A DNA stretch of 64,000 nt. It comes from Streptomyces sp. CB00455 (lineage in GTDB: Bacteria; Actinomycetota; Actinomycetes; Streptomycetales; Streptomycetaceae). The position numbers and the translations under genes are program-made. Shown here piece after piece: positions 16,701 to 25,806 of this stretch; within the stretch, counting starts at the first letter, position 1; every line of letters starts with the position of its first letter. Location of the stretch: assembly GCF_001905445.1 (NCBI RefSeq), contig NZ_LIVQ01000009.1, forward strand, positions 41,511 through 105,510. The letters run 5' to 3'. The notes under the pieces were generated by a model. It worked only from the letters and a program-made list of their open reading frames with translations, did no database searches and had not been told where the DNA came from.

Positions 16701-17744
16701 CTACGCGCCCCGCGCGTACGACCGGTGGGCGGGGTCGCGGACCTCGCCCACCAGCATCTCCAGGACGTCCTCCATGGCGACCAGGCCCAGTACCCGCCCG
16801 GCCGCGTCGGCGACCTGGGCGAGGTGGGTGGCGTCCCGGCGCATGACGCTGAGCGCGTCGTCCAGCGGGAGCGTGGCGGACACGGTGGTCATCCGGCGCC
16901 AGACCCGCTGGGGTACGGCCCGCTCCCGCTCCTCCAGGTCCAGGACGTCCTTGACGTGCAGATAGCCCATGAAGGCGCCGCTGTCGGCGCGGACGGGGAA
17001 CCGGGAGTAGCCGGTGCGCACCGTCAGCTGCTCGATCTGGCGCGGGGTGACCGAGGGAGCGACCGTGACGATGCGGTCCCGGGCGAGGAGGACGTCGGTG
17101 ACCGGGCGGCTGCCCAGTTCCAGTGCGTCCTCCAAGCGTTCCTGCTCCCCCGGCTCCAGGAGCCCGGCCTGCCGGGAGTCCTCGACCAGCCGGCCGAGCT
17201 GGGCGCTGGTGTAGACGGCCTCGACCTCGTCCTTGGGTTCGACCTTGAAGAGCCGCAGAATGAGCGTGGCGCAGGCGCCGAGGGCGGTGGTGACCGGCCC
17301 GCACAGGCGGGCGAAGGCCACCAGCCCCGGGCTGAACCACAGGGCGGTCTTCTCGGGGGCGGCCATGGCGAGGTTCTTGGGGAGCATTTCGCCGATGACC
17401 AGGTGCAGGAAGACCACGGCGGCCAGCGCGAACGCGTAGCCGAGGGGGTGGATCAGCCCCTGCGGCACGTGGACGGCGTGGAAGAGGGGCTCCAGCAGCC
17501 GGGCCACGGTGGGCTCGGCGACCGCGCCGAGGGTGAGCGAGCACACGGTGATGCCGAACTGCGCCGCGGCCATCATGCGGGGCAGGTTCTCCAGGCCGTG
17601 GAGCACCTGGCGGGCCCGCTTGGAGCTGGCCGCCAGGGGCTCGATCTGGCTGCGCCGTACGGAGACGAGTGCGAACTCGGCGCCGACGAAGAAGCCGTTG
17701 GCGAGGACCAGCAGCACCGCGAAGAGGAGCTGGAGCGCGTTCAC
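16701..17744 (-). CDS. CNNM/CBS-domain membrane protein (hemolysin-like), short form
   Basis: 347 aa. The N-terminal DUF21/CNNM membrane domain has LLVLANGFFVGAEFALVSVRRSQIE and VIGEMLPKN, followed by a pair of CBS domains (YSRFPVRA..., VLGLVAMEDVLEMLVGEV). Unlike the neighbour it lacks the C-terminal CorC/HlyC domain. The family is linked to magnesium or cobalt efflux or transport control. GTG/ATG at 17744 overlaps the stop of the preceding gene by 4 bp, so the two are translated together. Confidence 0.9.
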   Translation of the reverse strand: MNALQLLFAVLLVLANGFFVGAEFALVSVRRSQIEPLAASSKRARQVLHGLENLPRMMAAAQFGITVCSLTLGAVAEPTVARLLEPLFHAVHVPQGLIHPLGYAFALAAVVFLHLVIGEMLPKNLAMAAPEKTALWFSPGLVAFARLCGPVTTALGACATLILRLFKVEPKDEVEAVYTSAQLGRLVEDSRQAGLLEPGEQERLEDALELGSRPVTDVLLARDRIVTVAPSVTPRQIEQLTVRTGYSRFPVRADSGAFMGYLHVKDVLDLEERERAVPQRVWRRMTTVSATLPLDDALSVMRRDATHLAQVADAAGRVLGLVAMEDVLEMLVGEVRDPAHRSYARGA

Positions 17745-19183
17745 CGGGCGGCCCCTTCCAGCTCGGAGGACTGCCGGGCCCGGTCGCGCGGGCGGCCGTG
17801 CCCGATCCCGGCCGGGGCGGCCGTCTGCTGCCGGGGGCTCCGGCCGGGCCCGTGAGCGGCCGCGGGGACCGCGGCGGCCAGCCGGACCAGGCGCACCCGC
17901 TCGGCGCGGTTGCGGCCGACCCGGCGGACGGACAGCTTCCAGCCGGGCAGTTCCGCGCGGTCGCCGGGGGCGGGGATCCGGCCGAGGAGGTCGGCGACGA
18001 GGCCCGCGACGGTCTCGTACGGGCCTTCGGGCACTTCCAGGCCTATCCGGCGCAGGGTCTGCACCCGGCAGCTGCCGTCGGCCTCCCAGGAGGGGCGGCC
18101 GTCCTCGGCGGGTACGGCGGCCAGCTCGGGGCTGTCGTCCTCGGCGAGGTCGTGCTCGTCGCGGACCTCGCCGACGAGTTCCTCCACGATGTCCTCCAGG
18201 GTGACCACGCCGGCCGTGCCGCCGTACTCGTCGACGACCACGGCCATCGGCTGTTCGCTGCGCAGCCGTTCCAGCAGCGGCTGCACCGGCAGGGAGCCGG
18301 GCACCAGCAGCGGGGCGACGCAGATCCGGCTCACGGTGGTGCGGGCGCGCTCCGGCTCGGGCACGGCGAGGGCGTCCTTGAGGTGGACCACGCCGGTGAT
18401 CTCGTCGATGCGGTCGCGGTAGACCGGGAAGCGGGACAGGCCGGTGGCGCGGGTCAGGTTGAGCACGTCGGCGGCGGTGGCCGTGTGCATCAGGGCGCTG
18501 ACCTTCACCCGGGGCGTCATGACGTGCTGGGCCGTGAGCTCGCCCAGCGAGAGGGTCCGTACGAAGAGGTCGGCGGTGTCCTGTTCGAGGGCGCCGGCCC
18601 GGGCCGAATGGCGGACCAGGGAGACCAGTTCGCCGGGGGTGCGGGCGGAGGCCATCTCCTCGGTCGGCTCCACGCCGAGCGCCCGTACGAGGCGGTTGGC
18701 GACGGCGTTCAGGCCGGCGATGACCGGCCGGAACGCCCGGGAGAAGGCGTGCTGGGGACCGGCGACGAAGCGGGCCACCTGGAGCGGCCGGGAGACCGCC
18801 CAGTTCTTCGGGACGAGCTCGCCGACGACCATCTGGACGGCGGAGGCGAGCAGCATCCCGATGACCACGGAGACGCCGGAGGCGGCTCCCTCGGGGAGGC
18901 CGGTCGCGGTGAGCGGCCCGGCCAGCAGTGCGGCGAGGGCGGGCTCGGCGAGCATGCCGACCACGAGGGAGGTGATGGTGATGCCGAGCTGGGTGCCGGA
19001 GAGCTGGAAGGACAGCTCCCGCAGGGCCCTGACCACCGTGCGGGCACGGCGGTCACCTTCGGCTGCGGCGCGTTCCGCCTCCGGCTTCTCCACGGTGACG
19101 AGCCCGAATTCGGCTGCCACGAAGAATCCGTTGGCGAGGATCAGAACGAATGCCGCCACGAGCAGGAGTAGCGGGATGGTCAT
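17741..19183 (-). CDS. CNNM/CBS/CorC-domain membrane protein, long form
   Basis: 480 aa with the full architecture: CNNM membrane domain (LANGFFVAAEFGLVTVEKPE, VVGELVPKNWAV), two CBS domains (LSRFPVYRDRIDEITGVVHL, MAVVVDEYGGTAGVVTLEDI) and a C-terminal CorC/HlyC transporter-associated domain (YETVAGLVADLLGRIP). It is first of a two-gene operon, overlapping the shorter paralog by 4 bp. The two probably form a complex or a functional pair. It is often annotated hemolysin, but toxin activity is not implied. Confidence 0.92.
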   Translation of the reverse strand: MTIPLLLLVAAFVLILANGFFVAAEFGLVTVEKPEAERAAAEGDRRARTVVRALRELSFQLSGTQLGITITSLVVGMLAEPALAALLAGPLTATGLPEGAASGVSVVIGMLLASAVQMVVGELVPKNWAVSRPLQVARFVAGPQHAFSRAFRPVIAGLNAVANRLVRALGVEPTEEMASARTPGELVSLVRHSARAGALEQDTADLFVRTLSLGELTAQHVMTPRVKVSALMHTATAADVLNLTRATGLSRFPVYRDRIDEITGVVHLKDALAVPEPERARTTVSRICVAPLLVPGSLPVQPLLERLRSEQPMAVVVDEYGGTAGVVTLEDIVEELVGEVRDEHDLAEDDSPELAAVPAEDGRPSWEADGSCRVQTLRRIGLEVPEGPYETVAGLVADLLGRIPAPGDRAELPGWKLSVRRVGRNRAERVRLVRLAAAVPAAAHGPGRSPRQQTAAPAGIGHGRPRDRARQSSELEGAAR

Positions 19184-19386
19184 GCCGCCGCCTCCATGGG
19201 GAGGGCGGCGCGGGTATTACCGGACGATCCGTCCATTGCTGGAGGGAGTCACTCCTCGAGTCGCAGGGTGTCCACGGCCCCCGGGGGTCCCGGGGCAGGT
19301 GGGAGGTCGCAGGGTTGCGCCCCGCCCACCAGGGTAGTCATTGAGATCGCGGCCGCAACGGTACGCGGCCATGGGGCTCGGCGCGC

Positions 19387-19851
19387 TCAGTGCTCGTTCG
19401 CGCCGGTTCCGCGGGCGTCGGCCAGCGCGCGCAGGGCGCGGGCGTCGCCGATCGCCTGCGCCTTGGCGATCCCGGGCTGGATGCCGAGGGCGGGCAGGCT
19501 GGTGCCGTCGCTGAGGTCCAGGAACACCCACGGGTCACCCGGGCGGAGGTTGACGCGCAGGATCTGCGCCCACTCCAGGCGGCGGGTGGTGGTGAGGTTC
19601 ACGACGGTGACCCCCGCCTCGTCCGCAACCACCTTGGGGCGGCTGAGCAGGACGAGGACGGAGCTCAGCAGGACGGCGGTGAAGACGAAGCTGGCCCGCT
19701 CCCCCGCGCTGAGGGTCTCCAGGAGGAACGCGATCGCCGTGATGGTGACGAACATGGCGAGCCCCACGCCCAGCAGGACGGCCCGGGTCCGGGTCGGCCG
19801 GAAGGTGACCGGGAGGGCGGGCGGTGCGGACTGGGCGGCGGGCTCGGTCAT
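19387..19851 (-). CDS. PH-domain (bPH-type) membrane protein
   Basis: 154 aa. Two adjacent membrane helices (VLLGVGLAMFVTITAIAFLL and FVFTAVLLSSVLVLL) precede a soluble PH-like domain (VVADEAGVTVVNLTTTRRLEWAQILRVNL, DGTSLPALGIQ). This is a common actinobacterial family of unknown role. It is the last gene after hisG on the minus strand, 49 bp downstream, and is likely co-transcribed with it. Confidence 0.85.
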   Translation of the reverse strand: MTEPAAQSAPPALPVTFRPTRTRAVLLGVGLAMFVTITAIAFLLETLSAGERASFVFTAVLLSSVLVLLSRPKVVADEAGVTVVNLTTTRRLEWAQILRVNLRPGDPWVFLDLSDGTSLPALGIQPGIAKAQAIGDARALRALADARGTGANEH

Positions 19852-19900
19852 CGTGCGGTGCCTTCTGGAGTGGTCGTGCGGGCCGGCGGGAGGGAGTCCC

Positions 19901-20749
19901 TCAGAGTCGGCAGGCGTGGATCGAGGTGGTGAGGATCGCGCGCGCGCCGAGCTCGTACAGGTCGTCCATGATCCGCTGCGCTTCCCTGGCGGGGACCATG
20001 GCGCGGACGGCGACCCAGCCCTCGTTGTGCAGCGGGGAGACGGTCGGCGACTCCAGGCCCGGGGTGAGGGCGACCGCCCGCTCCAGGTGCTCGGCGCGGC
20101 AGTCGTAGTCCATCATCACGTAGCTGCGGGCCACCAGGACGCCCTGGAGGCGGCGCAGGAACTGCTGGGCCCGCGGGTCGTCGGGGTCGGAGGAGTTGCC
20201 TCGCACGACGACGGCCTCGGAGGTGAGGATCGGCTCGCCGATGACCTCCAGGCCGGCGTTGCGCAGGCTGGTGCCGGTCTCGACGACGTCCGCGATGATC
20301 TGGGCGACGCCGAGCTGGATGGCGGTCTCCACCGCTCCGTCGAGGTGGACGACGGAGGCGTCGATGCCCTTCTCGGCGAGGTGCTTGGCGACGATTCCCT
20401 CGTACGAGGTCGCGATGGTCATCCCGGTGAAGTCCTCGGGGCCCTTCGCCGTGCCGGGCAGGGTGGCGTAGCGGAAGGTGGACCGGCCGAAGTTCAGCGG
20501 CAGGATCTCCTCGGCGCTGGCACCCGAGTCGAGCAGCAGGTCGCGGCCGGTGATGCCGATGTCGAGCCGGCCCGAGGAGACGTAGATCGCGATGTCCTTG
20601 GGGCGGAGGTAGAAGAACTCGACCTCGTTCTCGGGGTCGACGACCACGAGCTCCTTGGACTCCTTGCGCATCCGGTAGCCGGCCTCATGGAGCATCGCCG
20701 ACGCCGGTCCGGAGAGTGAACCCTTGTTGGGGACGGCGATGCGCAGCAT
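19901..20749 (-). CDS. hisG: ATP phosphoribosyltransferase, long form
   Basis: 282 aa from ATG 20749 (MLRIAVPNKGSLSGPA); an upstream in-frame ATG at 20794 is less likely. It catalyses the first step of histidine synthesis, joining ATP and PRPP. The catalytic domain shows GRLDIGITGRDLLLDSGA and PGTAKGPEDFTG-type motifs. The C-terminal 75 residues form the ACT-like regulatory domain that senses histidine, so it is the long, HisZ-independent form. It follows hisE by 55 bp. Confidence 0.96.
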   Translation of the reverse strand: MLRIAVPNKGSLSGPASAMLHEAGYRMRKESKELVVVDPENEVEFFYLRPKDIAIYVSSGRLDIGITGRDLLLDSGASAEEILPLNFGRSTFRYATLPGTAKGPEDFTGMTIATSYEGIVAKHLAEKGIDASVVHLDGAVETAIQLGVAQIIADVVETGTSLRNAGLEVIGEPILTSEAVVVRGNSSDPDDPRAQQFLRRLQGVLVARSYVMMDYDCRAEHLERAVALTPGLESPTVSPLHNEGWVAVRAMVPAREAQRIMDDLYELGARAILTTSIHACRL

Positions 20750-20804
20750 GGGGCTTCCTCGGGTGCGTGGATTGCGGGAATCGGTCGGGTGCACGTGCCT
20801 GGGG

Positions 20805-21086
20805 TCAGAGGTGGGCGTAGACGTCGTCGAGGGAGATCCCGCGCGCCACCATCATCACCTGGACGTGGTAGAGCAGCTGGGAGATCTCCTCGGCGGCGGC
20901 TTCCTTGCCCTCGTACTCGGCGGCCATCCAGACCTCGGCGGCCTCCTCGACGACCTTCTTGCCGATGGCATGGACGCCCTTGCCGACGAGCTCGGCGGTG
21001 CGGGACGTGCTGGGGTCGCCGGTGGCGGCCTTGAGCTGGAGCTCGGTGAAGAGCTCCTCGAAGGTCTTGGGGGGTTTGTTCGCCAT
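20805..21086 (-). CDS. hisE: Phosphoribosyl-ATP diphosphatase
   Basis: 93 aa from ATG 21086. It has the all-alpha MazG-like fold with KKVVEEAAEVWMAA and the metal-binding EEISQLLYHVQVMM. It hydrolyses phosphoribosyl-ATP, the second histidine step, and directly precedes hisG, which makes the substrate. It lies 32 bp after ribH, so two histidine genes ride at the end of the riboflavin operon, an arrangement I remember as conserved in Streptomyces. Confidence 0.95.
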   Translation of the reverse strand: MANKPPKTFEELFTELQLKAATGDPSTSRTAELVGKGVHAIGKKVVEEAAEVWMAAEYEGKEAAAEEISQLLYHVQVMMVARGISLDDVYAHL

Positions 21087-21118
21087 GATGGTCCTCAGAA
21101 TAAGGGGTCCCGCGCTGC

Positions 21119-21607
21119 CTACTGGCGCCAGGGTTCGCTGACGGTGCGCAGGGTCATGGCGGTGGAGACGGCGGCGGTGACCGCTTCGTGCCCCTTGTCC
21201 TCGTTGGACCCCTCGAGCCCGGCGCGGTCCAGCGCCTGCTCGTCGTTGTCGCAGGTCAGTACGCCGAAGCCGACGGGGACTCCGGTGTCGATCGATACCT
21301 GCACCAGGCCCTGGGTGACTCCCTGGCAGACGTATTCGAAGTGCGGGGTGCCGCCCCGGATGACCACGCCGAGGGCGACGATGGCATCGTATCCGCGCCC
21401 GGCCAGTACCTTCGCCACGACGGGGAGCTCGAAGCTGCCGGGGACGCGCAGCACGGTGGGCTCGTCGATGCCCAGCTCGTGCAGGGCCCGCAGGGCGCCG
21501 TCGACCAGTCCGTCCATGACCTTCTCGTGCCACTGGGCCGCGATGACGGCGACGCGCAGGTCTCCGCAGTTCTTCACGCTCAGTTCGGGTGCGCCCTTGC
21601 CGCTCAC
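21119..21607 (-). CDS. ribH: 6,7-dimethyl-8-ribityllumazine synthase
   Basis: 162 aa from GTG 21607 after AGGAGC. It condenses ribityl-aminouracil with dihydroxybutanone phosphate. Typical motifs: VPGSFELPVVAK, ALGVVIRGGTPHFEYVC and PVGFGVLTCDNDEQA. These line the active site in icosahedral or pentameric lumazine synthases. It lies 105 bp after ribBA. Confidence 0.96.
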   Translation of the reverse strand: MSGKGAPELSVKNCGDLRVAVIAAQWHEKVMDGLVDGALRALHELGIDEPTVLRVPGSFELPVVAKVLAGRGYDAIVALGVVIRGGTPHFEYVCQGVTQGLVQVSIDTGVPVGFGVLTCDNDEQALDRAGLEGSNEDKGHEAVTAAVSTAMTLRTVSEPWRQ

Positions 21608-21712
21608 AGCTCTGCTCCTCGGTGGTTCGTGGGTGTACGGAGGTGTTCTGTTCCGGACGTCCGCGAAGTGCGGGACGTACGGGGGGTTTGGTACGGGTCG
21701 CGGGGGCCGCGG

Positions 21713-23002
21713 CTACTGGTTGCCGCAGGCGGAGACGGGCGCGGCCGCGTCCAGCCAGGGCAGGTCGTGGCCCATCCGGTCCCGCTTGGTGCGCAGGTAG
21801 TGCAGGTTGTGCTCGCCGGCCTCGACGGGCATCGCCTCCCGGCCGGAGACGGTGATGCCGTGCCGTACGAGGGCGGCGGCCTTCTCGGGGTTGTTGGTCA
21901 TCAGGCGGACGCTGCGCAGGCCCAGGTCGGCGACGATCTGGGCGCCGGCCCCGTAGTCGCGGGCGTCGGCGGGCAGGCCCAGCTCCAGGTTGGCGTCGAG
22001 GGTGTCGCGGCCGCGCTCCTGGAGTTCGTAGGCGCGCAGCTTGGACAGCAGTCCGATGCCGCGGCCCTCGTGGCCGCGCAGGTAGACGACGACGCCGCGG
22101 CCGGCGTCCTTGATCCGCTGCATGGAGGCGTGCAGCTGGGGGCCGCAGTCGCAGCGCTGGGACTGGAAGATGTCGCCGGTCAGGCACTCGGAGTGCATCC
22201 GGACCAGGACCTCCTCGCCGTCGCCGATCTCGCCGTGGACGAGGGCGACGTGCTCGACCCCGTCGACGGTGGAGCGGTAGCCGTAGGCGGTGAAGTCGCC
22301 GAAGGCGGTGGGCAGGCTGACCTCGGCCTCGCGGCGTACGGTCGGTTCGGCGGAGCGGCGGTAGGCGATCAGGTCCTCGATGGAGATGATCGTCAGGCCG
22401 TGCTTGCGGGCGAAGGGGATCAGCTCGGGCAGGCGCAGCATGACGCCGTCCTCACCGGCGATCTCCACGATCGCGCCGGCCGGGCGCAGGCCCGCGAGGC
22501 GGGCGAGGTCGACGGCGGCCTCGGTGTGGCCGTTGCGGACCAGGACGCCGCCGGGCTTGGCGCGCAGCGGGAAGACGTGTCCGGGGCGTACGAAGTCGCA
22601 GGGTTCGCAGTCGCCCGCGGCCAGGAGTCGCAGGGTGGTGGCGCGGTCTGCGGCGGAGATGCCGGTGGTGACGCCGTGGGCGCCGCTCGCGTCGACGGAG
22701 ACGGTGAAGGCGGTCTTCATCGACTCGGTGTTGTTCTGGACCATCTGGGGGAGTTCGAGGCGGTCCAGCTCGGGGCCCTCCATCGGGGCGCAGATCAGGC
22801 CGCGGCACTCGCTCATCATGAAGGCAATGATCTCGGGGGTGGCCTTCTCGGCGGCGATGACGAGGTCGCCCTCGTTCTCGCGGTCCTCGTCGTCGACGAC
22901 GACGACGGGCCGGCCCGCCGCGATGTCGCGGACGGCCTGCTCGACGGGGTCGAGGCGGAAGGTCTCTTCGGGGATGTCGGGCACGGGCTTGAGGCTGGTC
23001 AT
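21713..23002 (-). CDS. ribBA: Bifunctional DHBP synthase / GTP cyclohydrolase II
   Basis: 429 aa from ATG 23002. Residues to about 205 are the RibB domain (VVVVDDEDRENEGDLV, GHTEAAVDLARLAGL). The rest is RibA with the zinc cysteines in ECLTGDIFQSQRCDCGPQL and YLRGHEGRGIGL. It provides both committed steps of riboflavin synthesis. It overlaps the ribM stop by 4 bp, so translation is coupled. Confidence 0.96.
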   Translation of the reverse strand: MTSLKPVPDIPEETFRLDPVEQAVRDIAAGRPVVVVDDEDRENEGDLVIAAEKATPEIIAFMMSECRGLICAPMEGPELDRLELPQMVQNNTESMKTAFTVSVDASGAHGVTTGISAADRATTLRLLAAGDCEPCDFVRPGHVFPLRAKPGGVLVRNGHTEAAVDLARLAGLRPAGAIVEIAGEDGVMLRLPELIPFARKHGLTIISIEDLIAYRRSAEPTVRREAEVSLPTAFGDFTAYGYRSTVDGVEHVALVHGEIGDGEEVLVRMHSECLTGDIFQSQRCDCGPQLHASMQRIKDAGRGVVVYLRGHEGRGIGLLSKLRAYELQERGRDTLDANLELGLPADARDYGAGAQIVADLGLRSVRLMTNNPEKAAALVRHGITVSGREAMPVEAGEHNLHYLRTKRDRMGHDLPWLDAAAPVSACGNQ

Positions 23003-23652
23003 GCCGTTGCTCCTTCCAGGGCCGGGGCGGGGGTGGTGCGCGAACGCTGGTACCAGTCGTGGGCGCCCCACAGCACGAGGGCGAAGTAGACGACGTAGAC
23101 GAGGCCGGAGAAGACCAGTCCGTTGGTGAAGGCGAGCGGGACGCCGACGAGGTCGACGAGGAGCCAGGCGAACCAGAACTCGACGAGGCCGCGGGCCTGG
23201 GCGACCATCGCGACGATGGTGCCGACGAAGATGTAGGCGTCGGCCCACGGGCTCCACGACAGGTTCGGGAAGAGCGTGAAGAGGCCGCCGACGGCGAGGG
23301 TGCCGGCCGCCGCTGCGGCGAGGAGCAGTCCGCGCTCCTTCCAGGTGGCGGTGCGTACGGCGAGGGAGCCGTCCTGGGCCTGCTGCCGGCCGCGCTGCCA
23401 GGCGCGCCAGCCCCAGACGGCCACGCCGATGACCAGGAGCTGCTTGCCGACGCCGCCGGAGAGGTGGGCGGAGGCGTAGGCGGCGATGAGGATCAGGCCG
23501 GAGAGGAGCTGGGCGGGCCAGGTCCATATGGAGCGGCGCCAGCCGAGGGCGAGGGCGGCCAGGCCCATCAGGTTGCCGATCATGTCGGACCAGATGACCG
23601 TCTGGCCGAAGACGCTGAAGGCTTCGGCGTTGAGCCAGGTCAGGGCGCTCAC
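22999..23652 (-). CDS. ribM: PnuC-family riboflavin transporter, RibM type
   Basis: 217 aa with about seven membrane helices and the PnuC-family WADAYIFVGTIVAMVAQARG...EFWFAWLLVDLVGVPL. By sequence alone it would be called nicotinamide mononucleotide transporter. Its place inside the rib operon, behind an FMN riboswitch and overlapping both neighbours by 4 bp, marks it as RibM/PnuX, the riboflavin facilitator known from Corynebacterium and Streptomyces davaonensis. GTG 23652 is the start. Confidence 0.9.
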   Translation of the reverse strand: MSALTWLNAEAFSVFGQTVIWSDMIGNLMGLAALALGWRRSIWTWPAQLLSGLILIAAYASAHLSGGVGKQLLVIGVAVWGWRAWQRGRQQAQDGSLAVRTATWKERGLLLAAAAAGTLAVGGLFTLFPNLSWSPWADAYIFVGTIVAMVAQARGLVEFWFAWLLVDLVGVPLAFTNGLVFSGLVYVVYFALVLWGAHDWYQRSRTTPAPALEGATA

Positions 23653-24272
23653 TGGTGGTCCCCTTCGGTGTGCAGCGGGTCGACGCCGGCCGCCAGCAGG
23701 CGTTCGACGTACTTGGCGAGGACGTCGACCTCCAGGTTGACCGGGTCGCCGCTCCGCTTGGTGCCGAGCGTGGTCAGCGCGAGGGTCGTGGGGATGAGGC
23801 TGACGGTGAACCAGTCGGCGGCGGCCTCGACCACGGTGAGGCTGACGCCGTCGACCGTGATGGAGCCCTTCTCCACGACGTAGCGGGCGAGGTTCGCGGG
23901 GAGGGCGACCTTGACGATCTCCCAGTGTTCGGAGGGGGTCCGCGAGAGGATCTCGCCGGTGCCGTCCACGTGCCCCTGGACCAGGTGGCCGCCGAGCCGT
24001 CCGCCGAGGGCCATCGGGCGCTCCAGGTTGACCCGGGAGCCCTTGACGAGGGCGCCGAGGCTGGAGCGGTCGAGGGTCTCCTGCATCACGTCGGCGGTGA
24101 ATTCGCCGTCGGCGCTCTCCACGACGGTCAGGCAGACGCCGTTGACGGCGATGGAGTCGCCGTGCTTGGCACCCTCGGTGACGAGGGGGCCGCGCAGGCG
24201 GAAGCGGGAGGCTTGCGCCAGCTGCTCGACGGCGGCGACCTCGCCCAGTTCTTCGACGATTCCGGTGAACAC
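23649..24272 (-). CDS. ribE: Riboflavin synthase, alpha subunit
   Basis: 207 aa from GTG 24272 after AAGGAGC. It has the two tandem lumazine-binding barrels expected: MFTGIVEELGEV...SIAVNGVCLTVV and, after about 95 residues, VQGHVDGTGEIL...SITVDGVSLTVVEA. It dismutates lumazine to riboflavin. It is 1 bp from ribD and overlaps ribM by 4 bp. In the Streptomyces literature the same gene may be called ribB or ribC. Confidence 0.96.
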   Translation of the reverse strand: MFTGIVEELGEVAAVEQLAQASRFRLRGPLVTEGAKHGDSIAVNGVCLTVVESADGEFTADVMQETLDRSSLGALVKGSRVNLERPMALGGRLGGHLVQGHVDGTGEILSRTPSEHWEIVKVALPANLARYVVEKGSITVDGVSLTVVEAAADWFTVSLIPTTLALTTLGTKRSGDPVNLEVDVLAKYVERLLAAGVDPLHTEGDHQ

Positions 24273-24273
24273 T

Positions 24274-25392
24274 TCAGTGCTCCTTGGGGGCGGTGGTGGG
24301 GACGGCGGTGATGCGCAGGTCGGTGCCGACGCGGACGGCTTCGGTGATCTCCAGGCGGAGCGCGTCGGCGATGGTGGTGACGCCGGCGTCGGCGAGGGCC
24401 GGGGGGCCGGAGCCGAGGAGGGCGGGGGCGAGGTAGGCGACGACGCGGTCGACGGCTCCGGCCGCGAGGAAGGCGCCGGCCAGGGTGGGGCCGCCTTCGA
24501 GGAGGAGGGAGCGCACTCCGCGGTCGTACAGGTGCGTGAGCAGGCCGGGGACGGGGATGCGGCCGTCGTGCAGGGGCATCCGGAGCAGCTCGACGCCGGG
24601 CAGGTGCCGGGTGTCCGCGTCCTCGCCGACGACGAGCAGGGTGGGCGCCGCGTCGTCGAGGACGCGGGCCGCGGGCGGGAGCGCGGCGTGCGTGTCGAGG
24701 GCGACGCGCAGGGGCTGGGTGGCTCCCTCGATGCCGCGGATGGCGAGGTGCGGGTCGTCGGCGCGCAGGGTGCCGCCGCCCACGAGGACGGCGTCGGCCT
24801 CGGCGCGCAGCCGGTGGACGTCCGCGCGGGATTGCGGGGAGGTGATCCAGCGGCTGGTGCCGTCGGCGGCGGCGCTGCGGCCGTCCAGGGTGGCGGCGTA
24901 CTTCCAGGTCACGTGGGGGCGGCCCAGGCGTACGGAGGTCAGCCAGGCGGCGTTGCCCGCCTCGGCCTCGGCCTGCAGGAAGCCGCCCTCGGTCTCGATT
25001 CCGGCGGCGCGCAGGGTGGCGGCGCCGCCGCTGGCCTGCGGGTCGGGGTCGGGGACGGCGTAGACGACGCGGGTGATACCGGCGTCGAGGAGGGCCTGGG
25101 CGCAGGGACCGGTGCGTCCGGTGTGGTTGCAGGGTTCCAGGGTGACGTAGGCGGTGCCGCCGCGGGCGGCCCGGCCTGCCGCGGCCAGGGCGTGGACTTC
25201 GGCGTGGGGGCCGCCGGCGCGCTGGTGCCAGCCCTCGCCGACGATGGTGCCCGCCGGGTCGGTGATGACGCAGCCGACGACCGGGTTGGGGCTGGTGGAG
25301 CCAAGGCCGCGGGCGGCGAGCTCGACGGCTCGGCGCATGGCGCGCGCTGCTGCGTCGGCATGGCGCTCTTCGTGCTCGGCGTGGTCCGCCAC
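24274..25392 (-). CDS. ribD: Bifunctional riboflavin deaminase/reductase
   Basis: 372 aa. I start at GTG 25392, which follows AGGAGGA at ideal distance; ATG 25410 is an alternative. The N-terminal deaminase has HAEVHAL and the zinc motif PCNHTGRTGPC; the C-terminal reductase has VTWKYAATLDGRSAAADGTS and LLEGGPTLAGAFL. It is first in the operon, with the FMN riboswitch directly upstream. Confidence 0.95.
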   Translation of the reverse strand: MADHAEHEERHADAAARAMRRAVELAARGLGSTSPNPVVGCVITDPAGTIVGEGWHQRAGGPHAEVHALAAAGRAARGGTAYVTLEPCNHTGRTGPCAQALLDAGITRVVYAVPDPDPQASGGAATLRAAGIETEGGFLQAEAEAGNAAWLTSVRLGRPHVTWKYAATLDGRSAAADGTSRWITSPQSRADVHRLRAEADAVLVGGGTLRADDPHLAIRGIEGATQPLRVALDTHAALPPAARVLDDAAPTLLVVGEDADTRHLPGVELLRMPLHDGRIPVPGLLTHLYDRGVRSLLLEGGPTLAGAFLAAGAVDRVVAYLAPALLGSGPPALADAGVTTIADALRLEITEAVRVGTDLRITAVPTTAPKEH

Positions 25393-25562
25393 CGGGTCCT
25401 CCTGCCTCATCGGGCAACGGACTCCGGGGCCTGTCGGGATACGACAGATGAAGCGGTACAGCTCACGCGGGGGCGCCGAGGCCGGAAAACGGTCCGATCC
25501 GGCACATCCGCAAGGATGCGCCGACGAACCGCCGACGGCGGCGTACCTGCGACTGGCCCGCC

Positions 25563-25689
25563 GCGCACTGCCTCCCATCCGGACTTTAACCGTCGGTCCA
25601 GGAATCTCACCTGGTCAACCGGCCGCTGGCTGCGGACGGGTCGCGGACTATAACCGCCGGTTCGGAATTACACCGACCCCGGAGTGCGC
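25563..25689 (-). promoter_or_regulatory. FMN riboswitch (RFN element)
   Basis: Reading the minus strand, the element opens with GCGCACTCCGGGGTCGGTGT, contains AACCGGCGGTTATAGTCC, then GACCGACGGTTAAAGTCCGG, and closes with GGATGGGAGGCAGTGCGC. The outer GCGCACT/AGTGCGC helix and the conserved junction blocks fit the FMN aptamer. It lies about 170 nt before the ribD start and would turn down the rib operon when FMN is plentiful, together with the his genes if they are read through. Confidence 0.95.
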
Positions 25690-25806
25690 TGCTACTGGTA
25701 CTGGTACCAGTTTGCCATGGGCGATCGACGGCCATGCGGGTGAAGTGGTGTGGCCTGGATCACACCATGAAGATCGGCAGCGACACCCTGCCCCGCCGGA
25801 CCGCGG

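Noticed and set aside
22999..23652. Nicotinamide mononucleotide transporter (PnuC) as the function of the rib-operon membrane protein
   Set aside because: The operon position and riboswitch point to riboflavin transport (RibM).
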